Below, one piece after another: positions 1 to 7,691 of a stretch of 64,000 bases of DNA. Positions within the stretch are counted from its first letter, which is position 1. The number at the start of each line of letters is the position of its first letter. Origin of the DNA: Acidobacteriota bacterium (lineage in GTDB: Bacteria; Acidobacteriota; Terriglobia; Terriglobales; Acidobacteriaceae); assembly GCA_031296115.1 (NCBI GenBank), contig JARLGI010000119.1:1-64000 (forward strand). The letters run 5' to 3'. The notes beneath the pieces were generated by a model, which saw nothing but the letters and a program-made list of their open reading frames with translations, did no database searches and was not told the DNA's origin. The position numbers and the translations under genes are program-made.

Positions 1-116
1 ACATTCGGCCGGCCCACAATGGCCAGCGTGCCCTCCACGGGGGGCTCTCCCAGGCGGGCGGCGCGGCTGGCTTCGAATTGGATATGACGGCTCACTCGGA
101 CTCTTTCGCTGGGCAT
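1..116 (-). CDS. P-loop GTPase of the Der/Era type, N-terminal fragment
   Basis: Only the first 38 codons are inside the window; the gene runs off the left edge on the minus strand. Reading down from an ATG at 116, the frame stays open and ends in LAIVGRPNV, the start of the G1 (Walker A) motif GRPNVGKS of the TrmE-Era-EngA group of translation and ribosome-assembly GTPases. A basic leader of about 28 residues precedes the motif. The short distance from start to G1 fits Der (EngA) or Era; MnmE is excluded because a complete mnmE lies at 60826-62220 and its G domain is internal. I lean towards Der, but the diagnostic second G domain or KH domain lies outside the window. It is divergent from the helicase gene on its right. 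Confidence 0.7.
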   Translation of the reverse strand, partial: MPSERVRVSRHIQFEASRAARLGEPPVEGTLAIVGRPN

Positions 117-129
117 CGCCCAAACAGCT

Positions 130-135
130 ATTATA
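130..135 (-). promoter_or_regulatory. Candidate -10 box for the GTPase gene
   Basis: A perfect TATAAT on the minus strand ends 13 nt before the ATG at 116, which would leave a 5' leader of only about 7 nt. No convincing -35 box was found, so this is a weak call. Confidence 0.35.
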
Positions 136-181
136 GGGACACGTTCCTCGCCCCGTGTCTTCCACGTCACAATCCGCTGCC

Positions 182-2161
182 ATGGCCGCGCGCCTGCCGT
201 CGCTGTTTCAGTTCTTCGGGCCGGGCGGAGTGCTGGCGCGCACTCATCCGGCGTATGAATTCCGTCGCGGGCAGTTGCAGATGGCCGAGGCCGTCGAACT
301 TGCGCTTCAGGAGCGCCGCCACCTGATCGTCGAAGCCGGCACCGGCACCGGCAAGACGCTCGCGTACTTGCTGCCGGTGATTCGCTCCGGCAAGCGGGTC
401 ATCATCTCGACCGGCACCAAGACCTTGCAGGAACAGCTCTTCTTTAAGGACGTGCCGTTCCTGCAGCAGCATCTGGGTGAGCTGCGCGTCTGCTACATGA
501 AAGGGCGCAGCAATTAACTTTGCCGTAAGAACCTCTACGACCTCACTGCCCAGCCGCCGCTGAACGGACTGGAGGAGATCAGCCAGTTTCGCATCATCAG
601 CGACTGGGAGAAGACCACCCAGTCCGGCGACCGCGCGGAGCTGGACGCGCTGCCGGAGAACAGCCATCTGTGGCCGAAGCTGGACGCGCGCACCGACCGC
701 TGCATCGGCGCCAAGTGCCAGCAGTTCGACCGCTGCTTCATTACTGAGATGCGGCGGCGCGCGGCGGAGAGCGACATCATCATCGTCAACCATCACCTGT
801 TCTGCGCCGACCTGGCCATCAAGGCGGCGGCTGAGCGCGCGCCCGACGCGGGCGTGCTGCCCGATGCCGGCGTCGTCATCTTCGACGAGGCGCACGAGCT
901 GGAGGACATCGCCACCGACTTCTTCGGGATAACGGTCTCGAACCTGCGCGTAAACGATCTGCTGCGCGATGTAGAAAACACGCTGCATCGCGTGGATGTG
1001 CCGCTCACGGATGTGGCGTCGGCCATCCTGCTTGTGAGCGAGCGCTCGCAGTTCTTCTTCGCGCTCATACCGCCCGGCGACGGGCGCTTTGCCTTCGACA
1101 ACCGCGCCGAATTCCTGGAAGAAAATGGCGACGAGTATCTTGGCTTGCAGAATTCGCTGCTGCGCCTCTATACGGGGCTGCAGGCCATCCCTAACAAGCC
1201 CGACGAAGTACACGCGCTGGCCCGCCGGGTGGAAGAGCTGAAGGTGAATCTGGGCTTCATTCTGGAGGCGCAGGACCGCAACACCGTGTTCTGGATTGAC
1301 CGCCGGGGCGATCGCCGCGCGGGACGCAGCATACAGCAGAACGTCTTTCTACAGGCCACGCCGATTACGGTGGCGAACATCCTGCGCTCGACGCTGTTTG
1401 AGCACCTGGAGTCGGCAGTGTTGACCTCGGCGACGCTGGCTGTCGCTGGGGGATTCGAGTATGTCCGCAACCGGGTCGGCATCCAGCACGCGCGCGAGCT
1501 GGTGGTACCGTCACACTTCGACTACGAGAGCCAGGCGCTGCTGTACGTGCCACCCGACCTGCCCGATCCGCGCGAGCCCCAGTTCGTCGAACGCGCCGCG
1601 CAGCGTGTGCGGCAACTGCTGGATATCACACGCGGCCGCGCGTTTTGCCTGTTTACCAGCTACGCGCTGATGAACCAGCTGTACGAGCGGCTGCTGGGCG
1701 AGCTGGAATTCCCCATGCTGCTGCAAGGCAGCGCGCCCAAGAACGCGCTGTTGGAGGAGTTCCGGCTGACGCCGAGTGCCGTGCTGTTTGCCACGTCGTC
1801 GTTCTGGCAAGGCGTGGACGTACAGGGCAAGCAACTAAGTTGCGTCATCATCGACAAGCTGCCGTTTGCCGTGCCCAACGATCCGGTGGTGGCGGCGCGC
1901 GTCCGGGCCATCGACGAAGACGGTGGCAATGCCTTCTACGAGTACCAGGTGCCCAGCGCGGTGATATCGCTGAAGCAGGGGTTCGGCCGGCTGATCCGCT
2001 CGCTGCACGATCGCGGGTTGCTGTGCCTGCTCGACAACCGCATCCTGAAGAAGCAGTACGGGCGGGTGTTTCTGGACAGCCTGCCGAACTATGGCAGGAC
2101 GACAGATATGAAGAAGGTGGAAGAGTTCTTCGGATTCAGCGCGGAGGACGAAATTGCCTAG
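182..2161 (+). pseudogene. dinG: DinG/XPD-type ATP-dependent helicase gene, interrupted by an in-frame TAA
   Basis: Superfamily 2 helicase of the DinG/XPD group, which unwinds 5'-tailed DNA with an iron-sulfur domain. From ATG 182 the frame encodes Walker A GTGTGKT (codons 53-59), then GRSN, then a TAA at 515-517 (codon 112), then in the same frame LCRKNLYDL and the rest of the protein to 2161: DEAH box (FDEAHE), late helicase motifs, and the motif VI arginines in GFGRLIRS. The four likely Fe-S cysteines are codons 114, 174, 179 and 185. The stop sits two codons before the first of them, where relatives usually have GRSNYLCR, so one base (TAC or TAT to TAA) explains it. There is no length change and no second lesion. 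The downstream part (first ATG at 749) would lack Walker A. It is either a recent nonsense mutation or a sequence error. An upstream in-frame ATG at 155 is possible, but 182 fits family N-termini better. Confidence 0.85.
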
Positions 2162-2227
2162 CTCGGCGAACAACTGCGAACGACGGCGAAGTAGGGACCG
2201 TTGCGGCCGCCGCGTGCCAGCAGCCAG

Positions 2228-2638
2228 CTAACGGCGCGGTTTCAGGATGCCGAGAATCTCCTGCAGACCCTGGCGGATTCGCCGCAGATCGGAGGTTTGC
2301 TTCTTCGGGAAGGGCAGCCCGGTTTGCAGTTGCGCGTGGCGGGCTTCGGCCTTCAAATGCTGGCGGGCGCCGGCGATGGTGAAGCCCTGCTCGTAGAGCA
2401 GCTTCTTGATGTGCAGAACGTTTTCGACATCGCGTTGGCGGTACATTCTCTGGCCAGTGCTGCTCTTCACCGGCTTCAGCTGGGGGAATTCGGTTTCCCA
2501 GAAGCGCAGGACGTAGGAGGGCAGGCGACAGAGCCGCGACACCTCGCCAATGCGGAAGTACAGCTTGTCGGGAATCACCGGTTCGGCGGCAGGGCTGCCT
2601 TTACGGCCTTTACGGACCTTGCTTTTTTCAGCACTCAT
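2228..2638 (-). CDS. MerR-family transcriptional regulator
   Basis: A 136-residue DNA-binding regulator. After a basic N-terminal tail of about 25 residues comes a MerR winged-helix domain: LYFRIGEVSRLCRLPSYVLR, then the WETEFPQLKP and GQRMYRQRDVENVL segments that form the recognition helix and wing. A helical tail follows, with an arginine-rich end (LKPRR). There are no conserved cysteines for metal sensing, which fits the HTH subgroup often found beside pheT and ihfA rather than the mercury or redox sensors. The start at 2638 was chosen because a GGAG lies about 8 nt upstream and the longer reading frame upstream has no family similarity. It converges with the dinG remnant, with a 66 nt gap. 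Its target is unknown. Confidence 0.85.
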   Translation of the reverse strand: MSAEKSKVRKGRKGSPAAEPVIPDKLYFRIGEVSRLCRLPSYVLRFWETEFPQLKPVKSSTGQRMYRQRDVENVLHIKKLLYEQGFTIAGARQHLKAEARHAQLQTGLPFPKKQTSDLRRIRQGLQEILGILKPRR

Positions 2639-2830
2639 CCCTGCTCCGGAACCCGACGCGCAACCTGGGAGCGATCGGCAAGTTCCCATCTCCCAAGGCC
2701 CCGCGCGATATAACTCCACCGCACTCTTGTAGCACGAACCCCCGAGCGGAACAACTCCATCGTGAACCGCCGACTCCTGCCCTTGGCCACGATACCTGAA
2801 CCTGCACCGCCGCTCCCGGCGCAATAAAAC

Positions 2831-2859
2831 GGCCTCCGCGACAACTGTTTGCGGAGGCC
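2831..2859 (-). terminator. Rho-independent terminator (distal) after the micro-gene
   Basis: Nine-bp perfect stem (2831-2839 with 2851-2859), 11-nt loop. On the minus strand the stem is followed by GTTTTATT. It lies between the lysine-rich micro-gene and merR and is the second of two tandem hairpins. Confidence 0.7.
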
Positions 2860-2870
2860 AACTCAGTTAC

Positions 2871-2898
2871 AAAAAAAATTGCGAGGCCGAAACCTCGC
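2871..2898 (-). terminator. Rho-independent terminator (proximal) after the micro-gene
   Basis: Stem GCGAGG/CCTCGC (2881-2886 with 2893-2898), 6-nt loop, followed on the minus strand by AA and a run of eight T (2878 down to 2871). It begins 9 nt after the stop codon of the 17-codon gene, a classic intrinsic terminator position. Confidence 0.85.
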
Positions 2899-2907
2899 CG
2901 GAACCCG

Positions 2908-2961
2908 TTAGTGCTTTTTCTTCTTAGCGGCTTTCTTCGTAGCTTTCTTCTTCGTTGCCAT
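2908..2961 (-). CDS. 17-residue lysine-rich micro-protein
   Basis: A complete 18-codon frame encoding MATKKKATKKAAKKKKH: ten lysines and no acidic residue. Several signs mark it as a real gene rather than chance. A very strong ribosome site, AAGGAGGA, lies 7 nt upstream of the ATG. An eight-bp leader hairpin sits 23 nt upstream, and two intrinsic terminators follow within 80 nt. The composition resembles the C-terminal tails of histone-H1-like proteins and other nucleic-acid-binding extensions, so binding to DNA, RNA or the ribosome is a reasonable guess, but there is no domain to prove it. It could alternatively be a leader peptide whose lysine codons sense translation, or the coding part of a small regulatory RNA. 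No neighbour depends on it by operon structure: merR downstream lies beyond both terminators. Confidence 0.65.
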   Translation of the reverse strand: MATKKKATKKAAKKKKH

Positions 2962-2983
2962 TTTGTATTTCCTCCTTGTGTGA

Positions 2984-3003
2984 AACCTTCTCCCTAGAAG
3001 GTT
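2984..3003 (-). promoter_or_regulatory. Leader hairpin of the micro-gene
   Basis: Perfect inverted repeat AACCTTCT-CCCT-AGAAGGTT, located 23 nt upstream of the micro-gene start and just upstream of its Shine-Dalgarno sequence. It could stabilise the short transcript or act as an operator. Confidence 0.5.
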
Positions 3004-3283
3004 GCTAACTGCTACATCTGCCCTCTATGTTGCGTGAGCAGTATGTCTAACCCAAGATATTGCGGTTACTGTATGAGAATGTCAACAAATATTTTTAAAA
3101 ATCTATTGCGCCGGAATCGATTTCGTGGGCGCGGCCGAAATCCTTTGGTCGGACCTCGTCCCTCCAATGTGAAAGTTCTCAGTACGCCCTACTTCACAAC
3201 TCGTAATCATTCCTCCTTGGAGTACAGTTGGATATCGGTTCGGCGACGGTCTCAGTCGTCACGGAATGTGGAGAGAAGCGGGG
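3004..3283. other. Intergenic region, AT-richer than its surroundings
   Basis: The space between the divergent micro-gene and the DinB-like gene. It contains AT-rich stretches (around 3084-3108) that probably hold the divergent promoters, but no promoter matched well enough to place. No supported coding sequence or RNA gene was seen. Confidence 0.4.
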
Positions 3284-3832
3284 ATGAATGATTTTCGTGC
3301 GCGTTACATTGATGAGGCATTTCGCAGTTTTCGAGGGCACAAGCGCCTGGCCGACGGCGCCATTGCGCAACTGAGTGACGAACAGTTCTTTGCCACCCCG
3401 GATCCGGAATCCAACAGCGTGGCTCTTATCATGAAACACCTGGCCGGCAACATGCGCTCGCGTTTCGCCAATTTTTTGACAACGGACGGCGAGAAGCCCG
3501 ACCGCAACCGCGACCGGGAATTCGTGATGCACGCTGATGCCAAGCGCGAGGAAGTGCTCGCCTCGTGGGAGAAGTATTGGCAGTTGGTCTTCGATACGCT
3601 GAACTCGCTGCATCCCGGGGACCTGGACCGCACGGTCACCATCCGTGGCGAACCGCACTCAGTCCTGCAGGCCATCAATCGGCAGGTAGCGCACTACGCT
3701 TACCATGTGGGACAGATTGTCTTCCTGGCCAAACACTGGAAAGGCGCGCAGTGGAAGACCCTGAGCGTGCCGAAAGGTCAAAGCGAGCAGGTCAACGCGG
3801 AGCTGTTAAAGAAGCAGAAGAAACAGTCATGA
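3284..3832 (+). CDS. DinB/DUF1572 family putative metal-dependent protein
   Basis: A 182-residue member of the DinB superfamily (DUF1572 branch), a four-helix fold that usually carries a three-histidine metal site. The likely ligands are visible in KHLAGNMRSRF (first third) and in AHYAYHVGQIVFLAKHWKG near the C-terminus. Members include bacillithiol- and mycothiol-dependent transferases, but the substrate of this branch is not established. The start at 3284 (MNDFRARY) has a GGAG-containing site upstream; an ATG at 3266 is less likely. The next gene begins 9 nt after the stop, so the two are probably co-transcribed. Confidence 0.8.
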   Translation: MNDFRARYIDEAFRSFRGHKRLADGAIAQLSDEQFFATPDPESNSVALIMKHLAGNMRSRFANFLTTDGEKPDRNRDREFVMHADAKREEVLASWEKYWQLVFDTLNSLHPGDLDRTVTIRGEPHSVLQAINRQVAHYAYHVGQIVFLAKHWKGAQWKTLSVPKGQSEQVNAELLKKQKKQS

Positions 3833-3841
3833 GGTGAACCC

Positions 3842-4174
3842 ATGGTCCGTCTGCGATCGATTGGTGTTATGTCGTCGGCCAAGATCTTTGCCGTGGTACA
3901 TGCAGCGATCGGAATTCTGGTCGGAGTCATCTTTCTGCTGGTCGGAATCGTCGGCGCAGCGTTCGCGCCGGCGCAGCAGAAGCTGGGGATGCTTGGCATC
4001 GTTGTCATGGCGGTCCTAATGCCGGTGTTTTATGGAGTGTTGGGGTTCGTCATGGGAGCGCTCTGGGCCTTCGTCTATAACTTCGCGGCGAGTGCCATCG
4101 GCGGGCTGGAACTTGAGTTCGAGACCATCGCGGTGCTTGCCCCATCTGGGTCGGCGCAGATCGCCGGCGCGTAA
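3842..4174 (+). CDS. Small membrane protein, DUF3566-like
   Basis: A 110-residue protein with a short basic N-terminus, a hydrophobic helix at about residues 15-45 and a second at about 50-80, then the segment YNFAASAIGGLELEFE, which resembles the C-terminal signature of DUF3566-like transmembrane proteins. Function is unknown. It follows the DinB-like gene after 9 nt on the same strand and probably shares its transcript. Confidence 0.6.
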   Translation: MVRLRSIGVMSSAKIFAVVHAAIGILVGVIFLLVGIVGAAFAPAQQKLGMLGIVVMAVLMPVFYGVLGFVMGALWAFVYNFAASAIGGLELEFETIAVLAPSGSAQIAGA

Positions 4175-4273
4175 GGCCGGGCTGCTATTACCGACCGGCC
4201 CTTACCTCGCGTGCTAGAATTGCCCGTTTGCTCACCGCTTGCCGTTCATACTGGGCTGACGTACCGCGGGTGC

Positions 4274-4308
4274 CCCATCCTTTCGCCCTCTTTTGGCGAA
4301 AGGGTGGG
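4274..4308. repeat. REP-like hairpin upstream of tdh
   Basis: Fourteen-bp stem (4274-4287 with 4295-4308, one G-U pair) around a 7-nt loop, T-rich on the plus strand. It lies 25 nt upstream of the tdh start. It has the look of a dispersed repetitive extragenic palindrome rather than a simple terminator, because no T-run follows. No second copy is present in this window. Confidence 0.55.
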
Positions 4309-4333
4309 AAATTGACCCCTAAGAGCCATCTAA

Positions 4334-5386
4334 ATGCCAGATACCATGCTTGCCGTTGTGAAGCCTGAGGCCGCCCCGGGCACGGAAATCCGCGAAGTTC
4401 CCAAACCGCAATTTGGCCTTACCGAGGTGCTGGTCAAGGTCAAGATGGCCTCCATCTGCGGCACCGACCTGCACATTTACCAGTGGGACCAGTGGGCGCA
4501 GCGCCGCATTCATCCGCCGTTGATTCCCGGACACGAGTTCTGCGGGACGGTGGAAGCCGTCGGCGACGAGGTTACCAGCGTGAAGCCAGGCGATTTTGTC
4601 TCGGCCGAGATGCACGTGGCCTGTGGCAAATGCCTGCAATGCCGCACCGGCGAAGCGCACATCTGCCAGCACGTGAAGATTATCGGCGTGGACGCCAACG
4701 GCGCCTTCGCCGAGTACGTCGTCATCCCGGAATCGAACATCTGGAAGCTCGACTCCTCGATCCCGGAAGAGTATGCGTCCATTCTTGATCCGCTGGGCAA
4801 TGCGGTGCACACCGTGCTGGCGGGCGAGATCGCAGCCAAGAGCGTCGCCATCACCGGCTGCGGGCCGATCGGGCTGTTCTCCATCGCGGTGGCGCGCGCC
4901 TGCGGTGCGACCCAGATTTACGCGCTGGAAGTGAACGAGCATCGCCGCAAGATAGCCAAGCAGATGAAGCCTGATTTCGTGCTCGATCCCGCCAAAGACG
5001 ACGTGTACGGCATCGTGATGGACAACACCGGCGGCACCGGCGTGGATGTAGTGCTGGAGATGGCGGGACGGACCGACGCCATCCGGACGGGGTTCAAGAT
5101 CCTGCGTCTCGGTGGCCGCATGTCGCTGCTCGGAATTCCTTCCCGCCCGGTCGAACTCAATCTGGCAGAAGAAGTGATTTTCAAAGGCGCCACGGTGCAG
5201 GGCATCAACGGCCGTCGCATGTTCCAGACCTGGTACCAGATGACCGCGCTGCTCAAGGCCGGCAAGCTCGACTTGCATCCGGTTATCACCGACCGCATCG
5301 CGATGAAGGATTTCGCGTCCGGCATGGAGCGGCTGAAGACCGGCGAGGCCAGCAAGATCCTGGTGTATCCGAACGGGACGCGGTAA
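4334..5386 (+). CDS. tdh: L-threonine 3-dehydrogenase
   Basis: Oxidises L-threonine to 2-amino-3-ketobutyrate with NAD+, in the cytoplasm; first step of threonine conversion to glycine and acetyl-CoA. The 350-residue protein is a zinc-dependent medium-chain dehydrogenase. The catalytic zinc ligands are Cys42 (ICGTDLH) and His67-Glu68 (GHE). The structural zinc is bound by Cys97, 100, 103 and 111 (CGKCLQCRTGEAHIC). The Rossmann segment GCGPIGLFSIAVA follows near residue 175. Length matches the E. coli enzyme (341). The gene is followed after 78 nt by kbl, which catalyses the second step; the order is opposite to the E. coli kbl-tdh operon. Confidence 0.93.
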   Translation: MPDTMLAVVKPEAAPGTEIREVPKPQFGLTEVLVKVKMASICGTDLHIYQWDQWAQRRIHPPLIPGHEFCGTVEAVGDEVTSVKPGDFVSAEMHVACGKCLQCRTGEAHICQHVKIIGVDANGAFAEYVVIPESNIWKLDSSIPEEYASILDPLGNAVHTVLAGEIAAKSVAITGCGPIGLFSIAVARACGATQIYALEVNEHRRKIAKQMKPDFVLDPAKDDVYGIVMDNTGGTGVDVVLEMAGRTDAIRTGFKILRLGGRMSLLGIPSRPVELNLAEEVIFKGATVQGINGRRMFQTWYQMTALLKAGKLDLHPVITDRIAMKDFASGMERLKTGEASKILVYPNGTR

Positions 5387-5425
5387 ATCGCAGCCGTTTA
5401 TAAGCATCAGACGGGATAGAATACT

Positions 5426-5445
5426 GGGGCGATTTCGGTCGCCCC
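5426..5445. other. GC-rich hairpin between tdh and kbl
   Basis: Stem GGGGCGA/TCGCCCC with loop TTTCGG, followed by AATTGTTT. It lies 19 nt before the kbl start and could attenuate or insulate kbl from tdh. The weak T-tract makes full termination doubtful. Confidence 0.5.
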
Positions 5446-5464
5446 AATTGTTTCGGAGTAATTC

Positions 5465-6682
5465 ATGGCAAGCAGCACCGCCCGCACCAATCCGCTTTCC
5501 TACCTCACCGACCAACTGAATGACCTGAAGCAGAAGGGCACCTACTTCAAGCTGCGGGTGCTCGACGACGAGCAGGCGCCGGTGTGCACCTTCGACGGCA
5601 AGAAGGTCATCAATCTCGCCTCCAACAACTACCTCGGGCTGACGACGCACCCCAAGCTGCGCGAAGCCGCCCTGGAAGCAACGCGGAAGTTCGGCGTTGG
5701 CTCAGGCGCGGTGCGCACCATCGCCGGCACCATGAAGATCCACATGGAGCTGGAGGAGAAGATCGCGCGCTTCAAGAACGTGGAGGCCTGCGTGGTCTTC
5801 CAGTCAGGGTTCACGGCGAATGCGGGCACGGTGTCGGCGCTGCTCGGTAAGGACGATTTCATCATCTCTGACGAACTGAACCACGCAAGCATCATTGACG
5901 GAGCCCGGCTTTCGCGCGCCAAGATCAAGGTTTTCCGCCACAAGGACGTCGCCCACGCGGAAGATCTGCTGCACGAAATCAGGAACGAGCCCGGCCACAA
6001 GCTCATCATCACCGACGGCGTTTTCTCCATGGATGGCGACATCGGCATCCTGCCGGAGCTCACGGCCCTGGCGGAGAAGTACGGCGCCATCATGATGGTG
6101 GATGACGCGCACTCGTCCGGCGTGCTGGGCCGCAACGGCCGCGGCACTATCGATCACTTCAATCTGCATGGCCGCGTGGATGTGCAGGTCGGCACGCTGT
6201 CGAAGGCCATTGGCGCGCTGGGCGGTTACGTCTGCGGCACGCGAGACCTCATCGAGTTTCTCTACCATCGCGGACGGCCGTTCCTGTTCTCGACTTCGCA
6301 TCCGCCGTCGGTCGCCGCCACCTGTTTCGCCGCCCTCGACGTTCTGGAGCAGGAGCCCGAGCGCATCGAGAAACTGTGGGAGAACACGCGCTACTGGAAG
6401 AAGGAGCTCGGGGACCTCGGCTTCAACATCGGTGGCGTGAATACCCCGGCGAGCGAGACGCCAATCACCCCGATCATCGTCGGCGATGGGCGCCTGACCA
6501 TGGAGTTCTCTACCGGACTGTTCAAAGAGGGTGTGCTGGGGACCGGCATCGCTTTCCCGACCGTGCCGGAAGGAAAAGCGCGCATCCGTACCATCATGAC
6601 CGCCACGCACACCAAGGATGAACTCGACCAGGCGCTGGACACACTGAAGCGCGTGGGCAAGCGCCTGGGGATCATCGGCTAG
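5465..6682 (+). CDS. kbl: Glycine C-acetyltransferase (2-amino-3-ketobutyrate CoA ligase)
   Basis: Cleaves 2-amino-3-ketobutyrate with CoA to glycine and acetyl-CoA, completing the pathway begun by Tdh. It belongs to the alpha-oxoamine synthase family of PLP enzymes. The 405-residue protein shows NNYLGL near residue 58, the substrate-site segment DELNHASIIDGARLSRA, DDAHSSGVLG, and the PLP-lysine motif TLSKAIGALGGY. Length is close to the usual 398. The neighbouring tdh and the absence of any biotin genes favour Kbl over BioF, its closest relative. The start ATG 5465 has GGAG about 5 nt upstream. Confidence 0.92.
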   Translation: MASSTARTNPLSYLTDQLNDLKQKGTYFKLRVLDDEQAPVCTFDGKKVINLASNNYLGLTTHPKLREAALEATRKFGVGSGAVRTIAGTMKIHMELEEKIARFKNVEACVVFQSGFTANAGTVSALLGKDDFIISDELNHASIIDGARLSRAKIKVFRHKDVAHAEDLLHEIRNEPGHKLIITDGVFSMDGDIGILPELTALAEKYGAIMMVDDAHSSGVLGRNGRGTIDHFNLHGRVDVQVGTLSKAIGALGGYVCGTRDLIEFLYHRGRPFLFSTSHPPSVAATCFAALDVLEQEPERIEKLWENTRYWKKELGDLGFNIGGVNTPASETPITPIIVGDGRLTMEFSTGLFKEGVLGTGIAFPTVPEGKARIRTIMTATHTKDELDQALDTLKRVGKRLGIIG

Positions 6683-6687
6683 GCCGT

Positions 6688-7437
6688 TTGCTGCGAAGCA
6701 TTCGTTTTCGAAGGGACACGCCGTTAGAGGCTGCTGAAAAAAGCGGGTGTCAAGGTGTTTTGAAGGGGCGCACCTTCAGGGGCGCTGTAAGGGTAACAAA
6801 TGAGTTCGGCTTCAGCCCTGAGGGAATTCGCATTCAGCTAAGTGAGTCAGCCCGTTCGGAGGAGTCAGCCCCGGAAACTGAATTTCCTCAGGGGCTAAAG
6901 CCCAATTCGACCTTGGCCGCATACGGCACAGCTAAAGCTGTGCCTCTTCAACCCCAGAAGTCAGATGGTTTCTCTTTCCGTTGGACATGGTGGGCGCTTA
7001 CGCCTGTAGCCCTCGTCTGCGCCGCAATATTGACGCCCTACCTGCTGCGCAATGGATCTCTGCCGATTGGCTTTGCCTTGGAACGTGGCTTCGCGCTGGT
7101 CTGTCATCAGCGGCCAGAGCGTTCCTTCTGGATGTTTGGCGGACAGGTGGCGGTGTGCGCGCGTTGCTTGGGAATCTACTGTGGTGCAGCGCTCGGGCTG
7201 CTGCTACGAACCTCCCGCCGTACGGCATTGCAGTTGTTGATTGCGGCGGCAGCGCTCAATCTGTTGGACGTGATCAGCGAATCATTCGGCCTGCACACTA
7301 ACTGGCTGAACGTGCGATTTGCTCCGGGGTTGGCATTGGGAGCTGCGGCCGCGATTCTGGTTTCCGTCGGCGTGCAGGGAAACCGCGAGCAACATTACAG
7401 CCGCGCGATCCAATACCCCGGGCGTCTACGCCCATGA
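6688..7437 (+). CDS. DUF2085 membrane protein with repeat-derived N-terminus
   Basis: The conserved part starts about residue 95: two hydrophobic helices, the DUF2085 signature CHQRPERSF, then FGGQVAVCARCLGIYCG with three cysteines, and two more helices. It is a small inner-membrane protein of unknown function; the cysteines suggest metal or haem binding. The upstream 90 codons come from a repeat-like sequence and are probably not part of the original gene. No ATG precedes the conserved domain in frame, so the real start is unresolved: ATG/TTG-type starts near 6688, or a GTG or TTG nearer the domain. The last 43 nt overlap the end of the convergent toxin gene. The gene follows kbl by only 5 nt if the long form is used. 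Confidence 0.6.
   Translation: MLRSIRFRRDTPLEAAEKSGCQGVLKGRTFRGAVRVTNEFGFSPEGIRIQLSESARSEESAPETEFPQGLKPNSTLAAYGTAKAVPLQPQKSDGFSFRWTWWALTPVALVCAAILTPYLLRNGSLPIGFALERGFALVCHQRPERSFWMFGGQVAVCARCLGIYCGAALGLLLRTSRRTALQLLIAAAALNLLDVISESFGLHTNWLNVRFAPGLALGAAAAILVSVGVQGNREQHYSRAIQYPGRLRP
6720..6960. repeat. Dispersed-repeat-like sequence read through by the DUF2085 gene
   Basis: This stretch consists of short self-similar phrases (CAGGGGCTAAAGCCC, CAGCTAAAGCTGTG, several mirrored segments) typical of non-coding repeats that occur between genes in acidobacterial genomes. In the DUF2085 frame it reads QGLKPNSTLAAYGTAKAVPL, which has no place in DUF2085. Only one copy is in this window, so the repeat status rests on its internal structure and on my recollection of similar phrases elsewhere. 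Confidence 0.5.
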
Positions 7438-7691
7438 GCTACCGCAATAATCTGCACGATAGATGGCAGCTCACGATAAACATTAGCAAAAGGGAATTTA
7501 CGCAAAAGACATCGCCGGTTGCCCCTCATCGCATTCGACCGTCGTTCAGGAGCTTGAGTGATTCCGCTGATCGCCTGATCCACTTCGCTTGCGAACTCGG
7601 CGGCCGCTCGACGGCTTCGCGCAAAACACCAGTCGAAACCGGCTTCTAACTCAGCGGCAGCCTCATGGTGAAACTCGACGGGCTTAATCAC
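7395..7691 (-). CDS. ParE/RelE-superfamily toxin
   Basis: A 98-residue toxin of the type II ParE/RelE fold. It has the family pattern: N-terminal VEFHHEAAAELEAGFDWC, a long first helix pair, and the C-terminal strand set RRCLLRKFPFANVYRE followed by IIAVAHGRRRPGYW. ParE toxins poison DNA gyrase and RelE toxins cleave mRNA; the sequence cannot decide between them, though the RRPGYW ending is typical of ParE-type annotation. Its start overlaps the antitoxin stop by 8 nt, so the pair is translationally coupled. The 3' end overlaps the convergent DUF2085 gene by 43 nt. Confidence 0.85.
   Translation of the reverse strand: MIKPVEFHHEAAAELEAGFDWCFARSRRAAAEFASEVDQAISGITQAPERRSNAMRGNRRCLLRKFPFANVYRELPSIVQIIAVAHGRRRPGYWIARL

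Noticed and set aside
2745-2815. tRNA-like string on the minus strand (TGGCCAAGG...GGTTC) between the micro-gene terminators and merR
   Set aside because: No acceptor or anticodon stem could be formed, and the T-loop lacks the GTTCGANNC pattern; it is most likely the merR leader.
4319-5650. Several long minus-strand open frames opposite tdh, gyrA, gyrB, thyX and zwf
   Set aside because: They lie opposite strong coding sequences, have biased composition (His, Arg, Val-rich) and no family match; typical shadows in high-GC DNA.
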